A stretch of DNA of 64,000 nucleotides, from contig NZ_JAASQN010000006.1 of the NCBI RefSeq assembly GCF_011762125.1, forward strand, positions 242,904 to 306,903. The letters are read 5' to 3'. The stretch comes from Sphingopyxis panaciterrae (lineage in GTDB: Bacteria; Pseudomonadota; Alphaproteobacteria; Sphingomonadales; Sphingomonadaceae). The notes beneath the pieces were generated by a model that was given only the letters and a program-made list of their open reading frames with translations, was not told the DNA's origin and searched no databases. Shown here in pieces: positions 43,298 to 53,128 of this stretch (within the stretch, counting starts at the first letter, position 1; each line of letters begins with the position of its first letter). The translations under genes and the position numbers were made by a program.

Positions 43298-43365
43298 GAT
43301 CGCTGCATGGCGGACCCAGCGGCGCCGCGCCAGCCCCCATGGCTGTCGAAGCTACGCGCCCCGCC

Positions 43366-44901
43366 TCAATCGGCCGCCGCGGCCTCGGGATGCTTCGCGA
43401 ACAGCGCGCGGTCGGCGGGGCCGAAGCCGCGCGTCCAGATCAGCCAAGCATAGATGCCGAGGATGAAGGGAACGCCGATCAGCAGTTCGGCCCATTCGGG
43501 AAGCTGCGTCGCGCCCCAGCCGAGTACCGCGGCTCCCCCCGTCGCCCAGACGAGCGCCCAGCGCAGGCTGTTCACCGGCGCTTTCAATATCCGCGCCAGC
43601 AGCCGCGCCTTGACTACCGACGCAAAGCCGAGCGCGAGCATCAGCGCGCCGGCAACCGCGACGGCATAGGAAATCGGGTGCAGCCCCATCGACTTGGCGA
43701 TCAGGATCAGCCCGACGCTGAGGATCGCCTGCAGCGCCAGCGTCGCGAGGCTGATCGCGAGGTTGCGGTGGCGCGCGACATAGACGAGCGCGGCTTCGCT
43801 GACGACCGCTGTCGCCGCGACGACTTCGGCGGCGAGCAGGAAGGCAAGCGCGCCGGTGCCGCTGACGAACTGCGGGCCGACCAGCCCCATCACCGCCTCG
43901 CCCGGGATGCCGAGCGCGAGCGCGACCCCCGCCTGCGCCGCGATGATCCAGAAACCGACCTGACTGACCTGCGCCGCCACGGCGGCAAGGCGGTTTTCGG
44001 CCAGGTTGCGCGTGATCACCGGGCCAAGGATCGGCTCGAAGCTGGTCTTCAGCTTCTGCGGCAGCGAGGCGACCTGCTGCGCCATATAATAGATGCCGTA
44101 GATCGTCGGCGAGGTGAACTGGCCGAGGATGAACAGGTCGAGCCGGCGCGTGCCCCATTCGATCGCGTCCGCGGCGGCGAGCGGGGCGTTGCGCCGCGCA
44201 ACTGCGATCAGATGCGCGGGGTGCGGCCGCCAGACGCCTGGCCCGCCATAATGGCGGATCATCGGAATCAGCGCGGTCAGAAAGGCGCCGACCATCGCGG
44301 TGGCATAGGACAGCATCAGCCCGTCGCGCACCGACACGAACCAGAAACCCGCCGCCGCGGCGCTGATCACCCAAGGCTCGACGATCGCGCGCGCGCGCAC
44401 CGTCGCGCCGATATCGAAGCGGTAGGCGCAGGCGGCAAGCGCGATATCGGTGCCCGCGATGGCGAAGACGAGCAGCGCCATCCAGCGGTCGGTGCCGTCG
44501 AGTTCGCCCGCGGGGAACATCAACTGCGGCAGCAGGAAGAGCAGCGCCGATCCGGCCGCCGAGGCGAGGAAGGCGACGAACATGCCGTCCCACACGACGA
44601 TGCGGTGATCGGCACCCGGCGCGCTCAACTGCTCGGCGAGGCCGCGTTTCAGCCCCAGGGTCGCGAGCTGCGCGACAAGTTCGATGACGAGCACCGCGAA
44701 GGCGAAGCGCCCGACCGCCTCGGGCCCGTACCAGCGGCCGGCGACATAAAGGAACGGCAGGCGCGCGACGAGGCGCATGATGAAGCCGAGGAAATTGGTG
44801 CGCCCGCCCTTGGCCAGCGCGGCGGCATCGGCATCCTGTTGCGTGGTGCCGGAGGACGCCGAAGATGGTTGGGGCGCGGCTGCGCTATCCGTCTGGCTCA
44901 A
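43366..44901 (-). CDS. Polysaccharide/lipid-linked oligosaccharide flippase (Wzx/MATE-like)
   Basis: A 511-residue inner-membrane protein of the polysaccharide biosynthesis/MOP flippase superfamily, with about 12-14 hydrophobic helices. Family blocks are FLGFIMRLVARLPFLYVAGR in parts (GFIMRLVARLP, WYGPEAVGRFAFA near residues 58-70), the AAADAIEWGTRRLDLFILGQ region near 255 and YYMAQQVASLPQKLK near 285. Such proteins flip undecaprenyl-linked sugars to the periplasm. The N-terminal 30 residues are a disordered Ser/Ala/Thr-rich tail. No glycosyltransferase genes are adjacent, so the glycan is unknown. Confidence 0.85.
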   Translation of the reverse strand: MSQTDSAAAPQPSSASSGTTQQDADAAALAKGGRTNFLGFIMRLVARLPFLYVAGRWYGPEAVGRFAFAVLVIELVAQLATLGLKRGLAEQLSAPGADHRIVVWDGMFVAFLASAAGSALLFLLPQLMFPAGELDGTDRWMALLVFAIAGTDIALAACAYRFDIGATVRARAIVEPWVISAAAAGFWFVSVRDGLMLSYATAMVGAFLTALIPMIRHYGGPGVWRPHPAHLIAVARRNAPLAAADAIEWGTRRLDLFILGQFTSPTIYGIYYMAQQVASLPQKLKTSFEPILGPVITRNLAENRLAAVAAQVSQVGFWIIAAQAGVALALGIPGEAVMGLVGPQFVSGTGALAFLLAAEVVAATAVVSEAALVYVARHRNLAISLATLALQAILSVGLILIAKSMGLHPISYAVAVAGALMLALGFASVVKARLLARILKAPVNSLRWALVWATGGAAVLGWGATQLPEWAELLIGVPFILGIYAWLIWTRGFGPADRALFAKHPEAAAAD

Positions 44902-45007
44902 GCCTGGCGCCCCTTCTGCTGATCCGCTGCGCCTAGTCTAGCGCGGCGGATGGGGGCAGGCAATTGAATGGTGAGCGGTGCGGACAGGATCGCTTGAACG
45001 GGCAGGG

Positions 45008-46003
45008 TCATTGGCCCTCGGTTCGCAACGGCCGGCTGAGCAACGCCTGAACAGCGTCGGCGACGCGAATTTCCCCCGCGACCAGCCGCGCGACGGCGTC
45101 GGTGATCGGCATGTCGATGCCGTCGGCGCGCGCCGCCGCCGCGACGACCGGTGCGCTGAACGCTCCCTCGGCCACCGTGCGGCGGTCGGCCATCAAGGTT
45201 TCGGCCGCCGCGCCGCGCCCCAGCCCCTGCCCGAGCGCGAAATTGCGCGAATTGGACGAGGTGCAGGTGAGGACAAGGTCACCGAGACCGGCCAGGCCGG
45301 CGAGCGTTTCGGCCTGTGCGCCACGCGCCAGCCCGAACCGCGTCATTTCGGCAAAGCCGCGGCTGATCAGCGCGGCGCGCGCATTGAGCCCGAGCCCGGC
45401 GCCATCGACGATGCCGCATGCGATCGCGAGGATATTCTTGATCGCCCCGCCGATTTCGGCGCCAATGACGTCGGTGCTGGCATAGGGCCGGAAATGCGGG
45501 CGGGCGAGCGCCTGCGCGATGCTCGCCGCGAGCGCGGCATCATCGGCGGCAAGCGTGATCGCGGTCGGCAGCCCGGCAGCGACTTCGTGCGCAAACGTCG
45601 GCCCCGACAACACCGCATGCCGGCGGCCGGGCGCCAGCTCGCGCGCCATGTCGATCGGAAAGGCGAAGCTGCCCGCTTCCATGCCCTTGCTACAGAAGAT
45701 CAGCGGCGCGTCGCCGGGAGGCAGTTCGGCGAGCACCGCGCGCAGGAAGGGCACAGGCACCACGACGAGCAATGCATCGCACGCAGCCAGATCGGCAAGA
45801 TCGCCGGTGGCGGTCAGCGACGGCGACAGCGCGGCATCGGGAAGGAACAGCGGGTTGCGATGCTCGACGTTGATCGCGGCGACCACGTCGTCCTCTCGCG
45901 CCCACAGCCGGACCGGCGCACCTTCGGCGGCGAGCAACTGCGCGAGCGCGGTGCCCCACGCGCCGCCGCCGACCACGCCGAAATTCGAAAAATGTGACGT
46001 CAT
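45008..46003 (-). CDS. gpsA: NAD(P)H-dependent glycerol-3-phosphate dehydrogenase
   Basis: Cytoplasmic enzyme that reduces dihydroxyacetone phosphate to sn-glycerol-3-phosphate for phospholipid synthesis. The 331-residue protein has the nucleotide-binding [17 protein letters not shown] (residues 8-24), the [11 protein letters not shown] block, [16 protein letters not shown] near 133-148, and the active-site [15 protein letters not shown] near 182-196 with its catalytic Lys, then [19 protein letters not shown] near 245. The start overlaps the tsaD stop by 4 bp (ATGA); upstream frame is inside tsaD. tsaD-gpsA is a conserved pair in this group. Confidence 0.96.
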   Translation of the reverse strand: MTSHFSNFGVVGGGAWGTALAQLLAAEGAPVRLWAREDDVVAAINVEHRNPLFLPDAALSPSLTATGDLADLAACDALLVVVPVPFLRAVLAELPPGDAPLIFCSKGMEAGSFAFPIDMARELAPGRRHAVLSGPTFAHEVAAGLPTAITLAADDAALAASIAQALARPHFRPYASTDVIGAEIGGAIKNILAIACGIVDGAGLGLNARAALISRGFAEMTRFGLARGAQAETLAGLAGLGDLVLTCTSSNSRNFALGQGLGRGAAAETLMADRRTVAEGAFSAPVVAAAARADGIDMPITDAVARLVAGEIRVADAVQALLSRPLRTEGQ

Positions 46004-47034
46004 GCTTTCACTCCGGCGCCGCGGACGGCCTCTGCTGCGGGATCGAGCGGCCAGCGCGGACGCGCGCCGACGTCGAGCGGGTCGGTGAGCCCGGCGGCGA
46101 AACGCTCGGCGCCCGCCCAGGCGATCATTGCGCCATTGTCGGTGCACAGCCACAGCGGCGGCGCGACGAAAGCCTTGTCGAAGCGCGCAGCGAGTTCGGT
46201 GAGCGCGGCCCGGATCGCGCCATTGGCCGCCACCCCGCCCGCGACGACGAAGGCGGTCGCGTCGGGGCAGGCGGCGAGCGCGATACGGCTGCGATCGACG
46301 AGGCAGTCGACGACTGCCTGCTGGAACGAGGCGGCGAGGTCGGGGACGCCATGCTCACCGCTCGCCGCGGCGCGCGCGACCGCGCTCTTGAGGCCCGCGA
46401 AGGAGAAATGCGGTTCGGTGCTGCCGACCAGCGGGCGCGGCAACGGCACGGCGCGGGGATTACCGTCCCTCGCGATGCGCTCGACCGCGGGGCCGCCAGG
46501 ATAGCCGAGCCCGAGCAGCTTCGCGGTCTTGTCGAACGCCTCGCCTGCCGCGTCGTCGATCGTCGTTGCGAGGCGGCGATAGTTGCCGACGCCGCCCACG
46601 AGCAGCAACTGGCAATGGCCGCCCGAGACGAGCAGCAGCAGATAGGGAAAGGCGAGGGTTGCGTCGGTGAGGCGCGGGCTAAGGGCATGGCCTTCGAGGT
46701 GGTTTACCGCGATCAGCGGCTTGTTCGCAGCATGCGCGAGCGCCTTGCCGGTGACCAGCCCCACCATCACTCCGCCGATCAGCCCCGGCCCCGCGGTCGC
46801 GGCGATCGCATCGACCTGGCTCAGCGTCACCCCGGCGTCCTTCAGCACGCCTTCGACGATCGGCGCCAGCCGGTCGACATGCGCGCGCGCCGCGATCTCG
46901 GGCACCACCCCGCCAAAAGGCGCGTGGTCGGCCTCCTGCCCCGCGACGCGATGCGCCAGAACGCGCCGGTCGCTATCGACAAGCGCCGCCGCGGTTTCAT
47001 CGCAGCTCGATTCGAGGCCAAGGATCAGGGTCAT
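46000..47034 (-). CDS. tsaD: tRNA N6-adenosine threonylcarbamoyltransferase
   Basis: Metal-dependent enzyme that, with TsaB and TsaE, transfers the threonylcarbamoyl group to A37 of ANN-decoding tRNAs (t6A). The 344-residue protein has [15 protein letters not shown] at residues 5-19, a metal-binding [10 protein letters not shown] near residue 105-115, [14 protein letters not shown] near 130, and [22 protein letters not shown] in parts ([17 protein letters not shown]) near 160. It is divergent from hemC and coupled to gpsA. It is expected to be essential. Confidence 0.96.
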   Translation of the reverse strand: MTLILGLESSCDETAAALVDSDRRVLAHRVAGQEADHAPFGGVVPEIAARAHVDRLAPIVEGVLKDAGVTLSQVDAIAATAGPGLIGGVMVGLVTGKALAHAANKPLIAVNHLEGHALSPRLTDATLAFPYLLLLVSGGHCQLLLVGGVGNYRRLATTIDDAAGEAFDKTAKLLGLGYPGGPAVERIARDGNPRAVPLPRPLVGSTEPHFSFAGLKSAVARAAASGEHGVPDLAASFQQAVVDCLVDRSRIALAACPDATAFVVAGGVAANGAIRAALTELAARFDKAFVAPPLWLCTDNGAMIAWAGAERFAAGLTDPLDVGARPRWPLDPAAEAVRGAGVKA

Positions 47035-47094
47035 ATTGTCGCGCGCCCTTTACCCGCCCCTTTATCCCGAGGGCAAGCCGCGCTAGCAGCGCGC

Positions 47095-48048
47095 ATGGCT
47101 TCGATCCCGCTTCCCACCCCCGCTCGTCCGCTGCGTATCGGCACGCGCGCCTCGCCGCTCGCGCTCGCGCAGGCGAATTTAGCTGCTGCGGCGCTTGTCG
47201 CGGCGCACGCGCTCGACCTCGCCGCGCTCGAAATCGTGCCGATGACCGCGACCGGCGACCGGATCCAGGACCGCGCGCTTGCCGAGGTCGGCGGCAAGGC
47301 GCTGTGGACGCGCGAACTCGACGCCGCGCTCGATGCCGGCGGCATCGACATCGCGGTTCATTCGCTGAAGGATGTCGAGACGCTGCGCGATCCGCGCTTC
47401 GCGCTCATCGCGATGCTCGAACGCGCCGATCCGCGCGACCGGCTGGTGACGCGCGAGGGGATCGAGGGGGCGACGATCGCCGGCCTGCCGCAGGGCGTGC
47501 GGCTGGGGACGAGCAGCCCGCGCCGCGCCGCGCAGGTGCGGCGGCTGCGCCCCGACATTCAAACCGCGCTGCTGCGCGGCAATGTCGCAACGCGGCTTGG
47601 CAAGCTCGCGGCGGGCGATGTCGATGCAACGCTGCTCGCCGCCGCAGGGCTCGACCGGCTCGCGATGCACGATATCGGCGCGGTGATACCGATCGACTTG
47701 CTGCTGCCCGCCGCGTCGCAGGGCGCGATCGGCATCGAGTGCCGCGCCGACGATCCCGCCACGCGCGCGCTGCTTGCGGCGGTCGACCATGCGCCGACCC
47801 ATGCCGCAGTCGCCGCCGAGCGCGCCTTTCTGGCGGCGCTCGGCGGCGACTGCCGTTCACCCGTCGCCGCGCATGCGCATTGGCGGGGCGACGGCACGCT
47901 GCGGCTCGACGCCGAAATCTATTCGGCCGATGGTGCCGGGCATGTCGCGGGCCATACGCTGATGACGATCGCCGATGCCGCAGGCGACCTGGCCCGCCGC
48001 CTGCTCGGCGAAGCGCCCGAATCGGTGCGGCAGCTGTTCGCGGCATGA
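47095..48048 (+). CDS. hemC: Porphobilinogen deaminase (hydroxymethylbilane synthase)
   Basis: Cytoplasmic enzyme that joins four porphobilinogens into hydroxymethylbilane. The 317-residue product has RIGTRASPLALAQAN near residue 14, TATGDRIQDRALAEVGGKAL in parts (TATGDRIQD, EVGGKALWTRE), HSLKDVET near 85, LGTSSPRRAAQVRRLRPD as GTSSPRRAAQ, and C253 in GGDCRSP, which holds the dipyrromethane cofactor. hemD follows with a 4-bp overlap, giving a hemCD operon for uroporphyrinogen III synthesis, which also feeds corrinoid and siroheme pathways. Confidence 0.97.
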   Translation: MASIPLPTPARPLRIGTRASPLALAQANLAAAALVAAHALDLAALEIVPMTATGDRIQDRALAEVGGKALWTRELDAALDAGGIDIAVHSLKDVETLRDPRFALIAMLERADPRDRLVTREGIEGATIAGLPQGVRLGTSSPRRAAQVRRLRPDIQTALLRGNVATRLGKLAAGDVDATLLAAAGLDRLAMHDIGAVIPIDLLLPAASQGAIGIECRADDPATRALLAAVDHAPTHAAVAAERAFLAALGGDCRSPVAAHAHWRGDGTLRLDAEIYSADGAGHVAGHTLMTIADAAGDLARRLLGEAPESVRQLFAA

Positions 48049-48731
48049 CCGGCCTGCCGCTGATCGTCACGCGGCCCGATCCGGGCGGCGCGGCGACGGT
48101 GGCGCGCGCGGCGACGCTAGGGCTCGATGCGCATCATATGCCACTGTTCGCCGCCCATGCCCTGTCATGGACCGCGCCCGATCCGGCGGACTTCGACGCG
48201 ATGCTGCTCACCAGCGCGCAGGCGGTGCGGCTGGCCGGCGCGGATCTCGGCCGGCTCGCGGCGCTCCCCGTGCATGCGGTCGGCGCCGCAACCGCCCAGG
48301 CCGCGCGCGGGGCGGGGCTGTCGGTCGCGATGACCGGGGAAAGCGACGCGCAGGATCTGCTCGACGCCATGGCGGCGCAGGCCATCGGCCGCATCCTGTG
48401 GCTTTGCGGCCGCGACCGTTCGGCGTTCGATGCGCGCGGCGCGTGGCTCACCTGCCTGCCCTGCTACGCCGTCGATCCCGTCCCGCCGCCTGCCGGCTGG
48501 CCCCGATTGATCGCGGCCCCCGCGGTGCTGCTGGCACATTCGACGCGCGGCGCGGCGCGGATTGCCGATCTGGCCGGCGTGGCGCGTAAGCATCTGAAAC
48601 TCGTCGCAATCAGCGCCAAAGCCGCCGCAGCGGCGGGCGATGGCTGGGCGATGATCGCGATTTCCGACCGCCCCGACGACGCGGCAATGTTGGCAGAGGC
48701 GCATGCTTTGTGCCACAAGGGGGGCAAATAG
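48045..48731 (+). CDS. hemD: Uroporphyrinogen-III synthase
   Basis: A 228-residue protein that closes and flips ring D of hydroxymethylbilane. HemD is poorly conserved. Support comes from the opening LIVTRPDPGGAATVARAATLG as LIVTRPDPGG, the FDAMLLTSAQAVRLA block near residue 50, HAVGAATAQAARGAG near 75 and the late AISAKAAAAAGDGWA. The start is inside the stop codon of hemC. A membrane protein gene follows 19 bp later, as in hemCD-X operons. Confidence 0.92.
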   Translation: MTGLPLIVTRPDPGGAATVARAATLGLDAHHMPLFAAHALSWTAPDPADFDAMLLTSAQAVRLAGADLGRLAALPVHAVGAATAQAARGAGLSVAMTGESDAQDLLDAMAAQAIGRILWLCGRDRSAFDARGAWLTCLPCYAVDPVPPPAGWPRLIAAPAVLLAHSTRGAARIADLAGVARKHLKLVAISAKAAAAAGDGWAMIAISDRPDDAAMLAEAHALCHKGGK

Positions 48732-48750
48732 GGTCGTTCGAAAGAAACAC

Positions 48751-49662
48751 ATGCCAATCGACAGCATCGACACGTCCTCGCCCATCGGGGGCGAGGCTCC
48801 GGCGAGGAAGCTATCGTTCCGCACACTCGCCATCGGCGCGTTCATCCTGCTCCTCGTCGGCGTCGTGGGCGGTGGCTGGACGATGAATCGCCTGCTCGCG
48901 GACCGGGGCAATGCGCCGGTGACAAAGGCGATCGAGACCGCGATGCCCGACGCCGCGCTGGCGATCGTGGGGGGGACCGAGCCGGATGCCGCCGCGGGCC
49001 AGCCCGTGATGGCGGTCGCCCCGATCGACGGCGCCAATGCGCTCGCCGCGCGCGTCGCCGAACTCGAACAGCGCCTGTCGCGCATCACGCTCGAAGCCGA
49101 ATCGGCGTCGGGCAATGCGTCGCGCGCCGAGGGCCTGCTCGTCGCCTTCGCCGTCCGCCGCGCGCTCGATCGCGGGCTGTCGCTCGGCTATCTCGACGCG
49201 CAGCTTCGCCTGCGTTTCGGCGACGACCAGCCCAATGCGGTCAAGACGATCATTGAAACCTCGCGCGAGCCGGTAACGCTCGAACAATTGCGCACCGACC
49301 TCGACGCGCTGGCGCCACAACTCGTCGGGCGCAGCGAGGGAAATGGCAGCCTGTGGACCGGATTGCGCCGCGAAATCAGCGAATTGTTCGTCGTCCGCGC
49401 GGCGGGGACGCAATCGACGCGCGCGTCGGAACGGCTCGACCGCGCGCGCCGCTATCTGGCCGCGGGGCAGGCCGACAAGGCGATCACCGAGGTCAAGGCG
49501 ATGCCCGGCGTCGACGCCGCCGGCGAATGGCTGATCGATGCGGGGCGCTATCACGAGGCACGCCGCGCGCTTGACCTGATCGAAACCGCGGCGATATTGG
49601 AACCGCGCGACAGCCCGCCTGCCGCGATCGCCGGTCGCCGACCGGCTGCGACCGCCCCTTAG
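48751..49662 (+). CDS. Mitofilin/HemX-like single-helix membrane protein
   Basis: A 303-residue protein with a short cytoplasmic N terminus (about 25 residues), one membrane helix (about residues 25-46) and a periplasmic part with a coiled coil (LAARVAELEQRLSRITLE near residue 100) and helical repeats. Position after hemCD and layout match the HemX/mitofilin-like proteins encoded there in many alphaproteobacteria (COG4223 type), whose role is not established but may include membrane shaping or heme enzyme organisation. The start is the ATG at 48751. It ends 69 bp before the acyl-CoA dehydrogenase start. Confidence 0.75.
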   Translation: MPIDSIDTSSPIGGEAPARKLSFRTLAIGAFILLLVGVVGGGWTMNRLLADRGNAPVTKAIETAMPDAALAIVGGTEPDAAAGQPVMAVAPIDGANALAARVAELEQRLSRITLEAESASGNASRAEGLLVAFAVRRALDRGLSLGYLDAQLRLRFGDDQPNAVKTIIETSREPVTLEQLRTDLDALAPQLVGRSEGNGSLWTGLRREISELFVVRAAGTQSTRASERLDRARRYLAAGQADKAITEVKAMPGVDAAGEWLIDAGRYHEARRALDLIETAAILEPRDSPPAAIAGRRPAATAP

Positions 49663-49731
49663 GCCGGCAAAAACCGGCCGTTCAGACCTTAACGCGCCGC
49701 CCGCCGGGCGTTCGCTTGCCAGAGAAAGCCC

Positions 49732-50940
49732 GTGACCATGGCCCTCGCCGATCCGCAGCGCATCGAAGCGCTCGACCCGTTCGACCCGCTTCAGATCGAC
49801 GATCAGCTGAGCGAAGAAGAGCGGATGATCCGCGACGCCGCGCGCGCTTATGCGACGGGCGAATTGCTGCCGCGCGTCACCTCGGCCTTCCTCGACGAGC
49901 GATTCGACCGCGAGATCATGTCCGAAATGGGCGCACTCGGCCTGCTCGGCGCGACGATCGATCCCGAATATGGCGGCGCGGGTCTCAATTATGTCTCTTA
50001 TGGTTTGATCGCGCGCGAAGTCGAACGCGTCGATTCAGGCTATCGTTCGGCTTGCTCGGTGCAAAGCTCGCTCGTGATCCATCCGATCAACGCCTATGGC
50101 AGCGAAGAACAGAAGCGGAAGTTCCTCCCCGGGCTGACCTCGGGCGAACTGGTCGGCTGCTTCGGCCTGACCGAGCCCGACGCGGGCAGCGACCCCGGCA
50201 GCATGCGCACCCGCGCCGAGAAGATCGCAGGCGGCTACCGCCTCAAGGGCGCCAAAATGTGGATCACCAATTCGCCCATCGCCGACGTCTTCGTCGTCTG
50301 GGCGAAGTCGGAGGCGCACGATGGCGAGATTCGCGGCTTCGTGCTCGAAAAGGGCATGAAGGGCCTGTCGGCACCGAAGATCGAGGGCAAGGTGTCCTTG
50401 CGCGCCTCGATCACCGGCGAGATCGTGATGGACGGGGTCGAGGTCGGCGAAGACGCGCTGCTCCCGCATGTCTCGGGGCTGAAAGGCCCGTTCGGCTGCC
50501 TCAACCGTGCGCGCTATGGCATCGGCTGGGGCGCGATGGGCGCCGCCGAATTCTGCTACGAGGCGTCGCGCAATTACACGCTCGAGCGCAAGCAGTTCGG
50601 GCGCCCGCTCGCGGCGAACCAGATCGTCCAGTTGAAGCTCGCCAATATGCTCACCGAAATCTCGCTCGGATTGCAGGCCGCGCTGCGCGTCGGGCGGTTG
50701 ATCGACGACGGCCGGCTCGTCCCCGACGCGATCAGCCTGCTCAAGCGCAACAATTGCGGCAAGGCGCTCGATATCGCCCGCATCGCGCGCGATATGCACG
50801 GTGGCAACGGCATTTCGGCCGACTATCATGTCATCCGCCACGCGGTGAACCTCGAGACGGTGAACACCTATGAGGGCACGCACGACGTCCATGCGCTGAT
50901 CCTCGGCCGCGCGATCACGGGTATCGCCGCCTTTGCCTGA
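49732..50940 (+). CDS. gcdH: Glutaryl-CoA dehydrogenase-type acyl-CoA dehydrogenase
   Basis: A 402-residue FAD enzyme expected to oxidise and decarboxylate glutaryl-CoA to crotonyl-CoA in lysine/tryptophan breakdown. Visible are [18 protein letters not shown] near residue 98 (the GcdH substrate pocket type), [14 protein letters not shown] near 145, KMWITNSP near 180, and [12 protein letters not shown] near 285. The catalytic base is E381 in [11 protein letters not shown], the GcdH position. A CoA transferase gene starts 8 bp inside its end. The pairing GcdH-CaiB/BaiF transferase supports glutarate activation followed by oxidation. Confidence 0.92.
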   Translation: MTMALADPQRIEALDPFDPLQIDDQLSEEERMIRDAARAYATGELLPRVTSAFLDERFDREIMSEMGALGLLGATIDPEYGGAGLNYVSYGLIAREVERVDSGYRSACSVQSSLVIHPINAYGSEEQKRKFLPGLTSGELVGCFGLTEPDAGSDPGSMRTRAEKIAGGYRLKGAKMWITNSPIADVFVVWAKSEAHDGEIRGFVLEKGMKGLSAPKIEGKVSLRASITGEIVMDGVEVGEDALLPHVSGLKGPFGCLNRARYGIGWGAMGAAEFCYEASRNYTLERKQFGRPLAANQIVQLKLANMLTEISLGLQAALRVGRLIDDGRLVPDAISLLKRNNCGKALDIARIARDMHGGNGISADYHVIRHAVNLETVNTYEGTHDVHALILGRAITGIAAFA

Positions 50941-52072
50941 CCGCGAACCGGCGCCGAAGCCGCTGGCGGGCATTCGCGTCGTCGAATTGGCGCGCGTGCT
51001 CGCGGGGCCGTGGAGCGGGCAATTGCTCGCCGACCTTGGTGCCGAGGTGATCAAGGTCGAACGGCCGGGCGCCGGCGACGACACCCGCGAATGGGGTCCG
51101 CCCTTCGTAACGGGTGCCGACGGTGCGAATCTCGGCGCCGCCTATTATCACAGCTGCAACCGCGGCAAGCAAAGCGTCGCGATCGACATCGCCAGCGCCG
51201 AGGGCCAAGCGGCGGTGCGCGCGCTGCTCGCCGACGCCGATGTCATCATCGAAAATTACAAGGTCGGCGGGCTGGTCAAATATGGCCTCGATCCTGCGCG
51301 GCTGCGCGCCGATTTCCCGCGGCTGATCGTTTGTTCGGTGACCGGTTTCGGGCAGACCGGCCCTTATGCGCATCGCGCGGGATATGATTATATCGTCCAG
51401 GCGATGAGCGGCTTCATGTCGCTGACCGGCGAGCCCGGCGGCGCACCGCAAAAGGCGGGCATCGCCTATGCCGACATCTTCACCGGCATGTATGCGACCG
51501 TCGCGATCCTCGCCGCGCTGCGGCGCCGCGATAACACCGGAGCGGGCGCGCATATCGACATGGCGCTGCTCGACAGCCAGGTCGCGGTACTCGCCAACCA
51601 GGCCGCCAACTATCTGGCGAGCGGGATCGTGCCCAAACGCATGGGCAACGGCCATGTCAATGTCGTGCCCTATCAGGTGTTCGCGACCGCCGATGGCCAG
51701 CTCGTCATCGCGGTCGGCAACGACAGCCAGTATCGCAAGCTGTGCGCGATCCTCGGCATGCCCGAATGGGGCGACGATCCGCGCTTCTTCAACAATGCCG
51801 CGCGACTCGCCAACCGCGCCGAGCTGATCCCGCTACTCGCGGCGAAGATCGCGGCCTGGGATGCGCAGCCGCTGTCGCTCGCGCTCGAAGCCGAAGGCGT
51901 GCCGTCAGGCCCGATCAACGACATGGCGGGGGTGTTCGCCGACCCGCAGGTGATCGCCCGCGGCCTGCGCTTCCGCCCCGAAGGCGCATCGATCGACGGC
52001 GTCGCCAGCCCGATCGTCATCGACGGCGAACGCATGATCGCCGTCACCGGCGCCCCGCCGCTGGGCGGGTAG
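50933..52072 (+). CDS. CaiB/BaiF family CoA transferase
   Basis: A 379-residue class III CoA transferase that moves CoA between acids. It begins at a TTG overlapping the gcdH stop. The N-terminal [20 protein letters not shown] in parts ([28 protein letters not shown] near residues 30-45), [12 protein letters not shown] near 75, the catalytic-region Asp in [14 protein letters not shown] near residue 178 and [12 protein letters not shown] near 240 are all typical. Coupling to glutaryl-CoA dehydrogenase makes it the likely succinyl-CoA:glutarate CoA transferase; this is inferred from context. Confidence 0.92.
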   Translation: MPDREPAPKPLAGIRVVELARVLAGPWSGQLLADLGAEVIKVERPGAGDDTREWGPPFVTGADGANLGAAYYHSCNRGKQSVAIDIASAEGQAAVRALLADADVIIENYKVGGLVKYGLDPARLRADFPRLIVCSVTGFGQTGPYAHRAGYDYIVQAMSGFMSLTGEPGGAPQKAGIAYADIFTGMYATVAILAALRRRDNTGAGAHIDMALLDSQVAVLANQAANYLASGIVPKRMGNGHVNVVPYQVFATADGQLVIAVGNDSQYRKLCAILGMPEWGDDPRFFNNAARLANRAELIPLLAAKIAAWDAQPLSLALEAEGVPSGPINDMAGVFADPQVIARGLRFRPEGASIDGVASPIVIDGERMIAVTGAPPLGG

Positions 52073-52234
52073 CAGCGGCAAAACGAGGCGAGCTCGCCCT
52101 GCGGCCAGTCGCGGATGCGGTGCGGACTGTCGCGCGACACTTGTCAATCAAATCAGTTGAATTATATCTCGAACATCGGGACGTAGTCCGAGTCGACCGA
52201 GCCAAACCGTCTTTCCGTGCCGAAAGGATCGCCC

Positions 52235-53128
52235 ATGGCCACCCAGCTTCACGCGCCCGACCTGTTCGAAACCGCCCGCTCGCTGGGGGTCGCGATCATC
52301 CCCGCAACCCCGGCGATCGGCGCCGAAATCAGCGGGTTGAACCTCGACCGCCCGCTTTCTTCCGGCGAGGCGGACCTGCTCCGCGCCGCGTGGCTGCGCT
52401 TCAAGGTCGTCTTCTTCCGCGACCAGGATATCAGCCATGAAAGCCATGTCCGGCTCGGCGAGCTATTTGGTGAGCTCGAAGGTCATCCGGTGATCCCGTC
52501 GGTCGACGGCTATCCCGAAATCCTGCGCATCGAAGGCGTCGAAGGCGTGCAACTCACCGCCGAGACGCTCGCGCCCTTCCAGGCCTATAATAAATGGCAC
52601 ACCGACGTGACCTTTCGCGAACGGCCGTCGATCGCCTCGATCCTGCGCGCGCGCATCCTGCCGCCGCTTGGCGGCGACACGATGTGGGCCGACACCGCCG
52701 CCGCCTATGCCGGGTTGCCGCAGCCGGTGAAGGACCGCATCGCGGGACTGGAGGCCGAACATGACATCGTCCGCAGTTTCGGCGGCCGCGTGACCGAGGA
52801 AAAGCGGGCACAGCTCGCCCGCGACTTCCCGCCGGTGCGCCACCCGGTGGTGCGCTCGCATCCCGAAACGGGCGAGAAGATCCTCTACGTCAATTACACC
52901 TTCACCAGCCGCATCGTCGGCCTGCCCGAGGAGGAAAGCGACAGCCTGCTCCGCCTGCTCTTCGACCGGATCAAGGTGCCCGAATATCAGGTGCGTTTCC
53001 GCTGGACGCCGAATGCAATCGGCATCTGGGACAATCGCTCGACCCAGCATTATGCGGTCGGCGATTATTGGCCCGAGCACCGGCTGCTCGAACGGGTGAC
53101 CGTCTCCGGCGACGTGGTTACCCGGTGA
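52235..53128 (+). CDS. TauD/TfdA family 2-oxoglutarate dioxygenase
   Basis: A 297-residue Fe(II)/2-oxoglutarate dioxygenase of the taurine/alkylsulfonate group. The iron ligands are H and D in KWHTDVTF (about residues 127-134) and the distal H in STQHYAVGDY near residue 272; the 2OG-binding Arg follows in HRLLERVTV. LRAAWLRFKVVFFRDQ near residue 50 is the usual opening. The start has GAAAGGA about 8 bp upstream. It overlaps the next gene (an FAD protein) by 4 bp, suggesting they act together, possibly in release of sulfur from organic sulfonates or in another oxidation. Confidence 0.92.
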   Translation: MATQLHAPDLFETARSLGVAIIPATPAIGAEISGLNLDRPLSSGEADLLRAAWLRFKVVFFRDQDISHESHVRLGELFGELEGHPVIPSVDGYPEILRIEGVEGVQLTAETLAPFQAYNKWHTDVTFRERPSIASILRARILPPLGGDTMWADTAAAYAGLPQPVKDRIAGLEAEHDIVRSFGGRVTEEKRAQLARDFPPVRHPVVRSHPETGEKILYVNYTFTSRIVGLPEEESDSLLRLLFDRIKVPEYQVRFRWTPNAIGIWDNRSTQHYAVGDYWPEHRLLERVTVSGDVVTR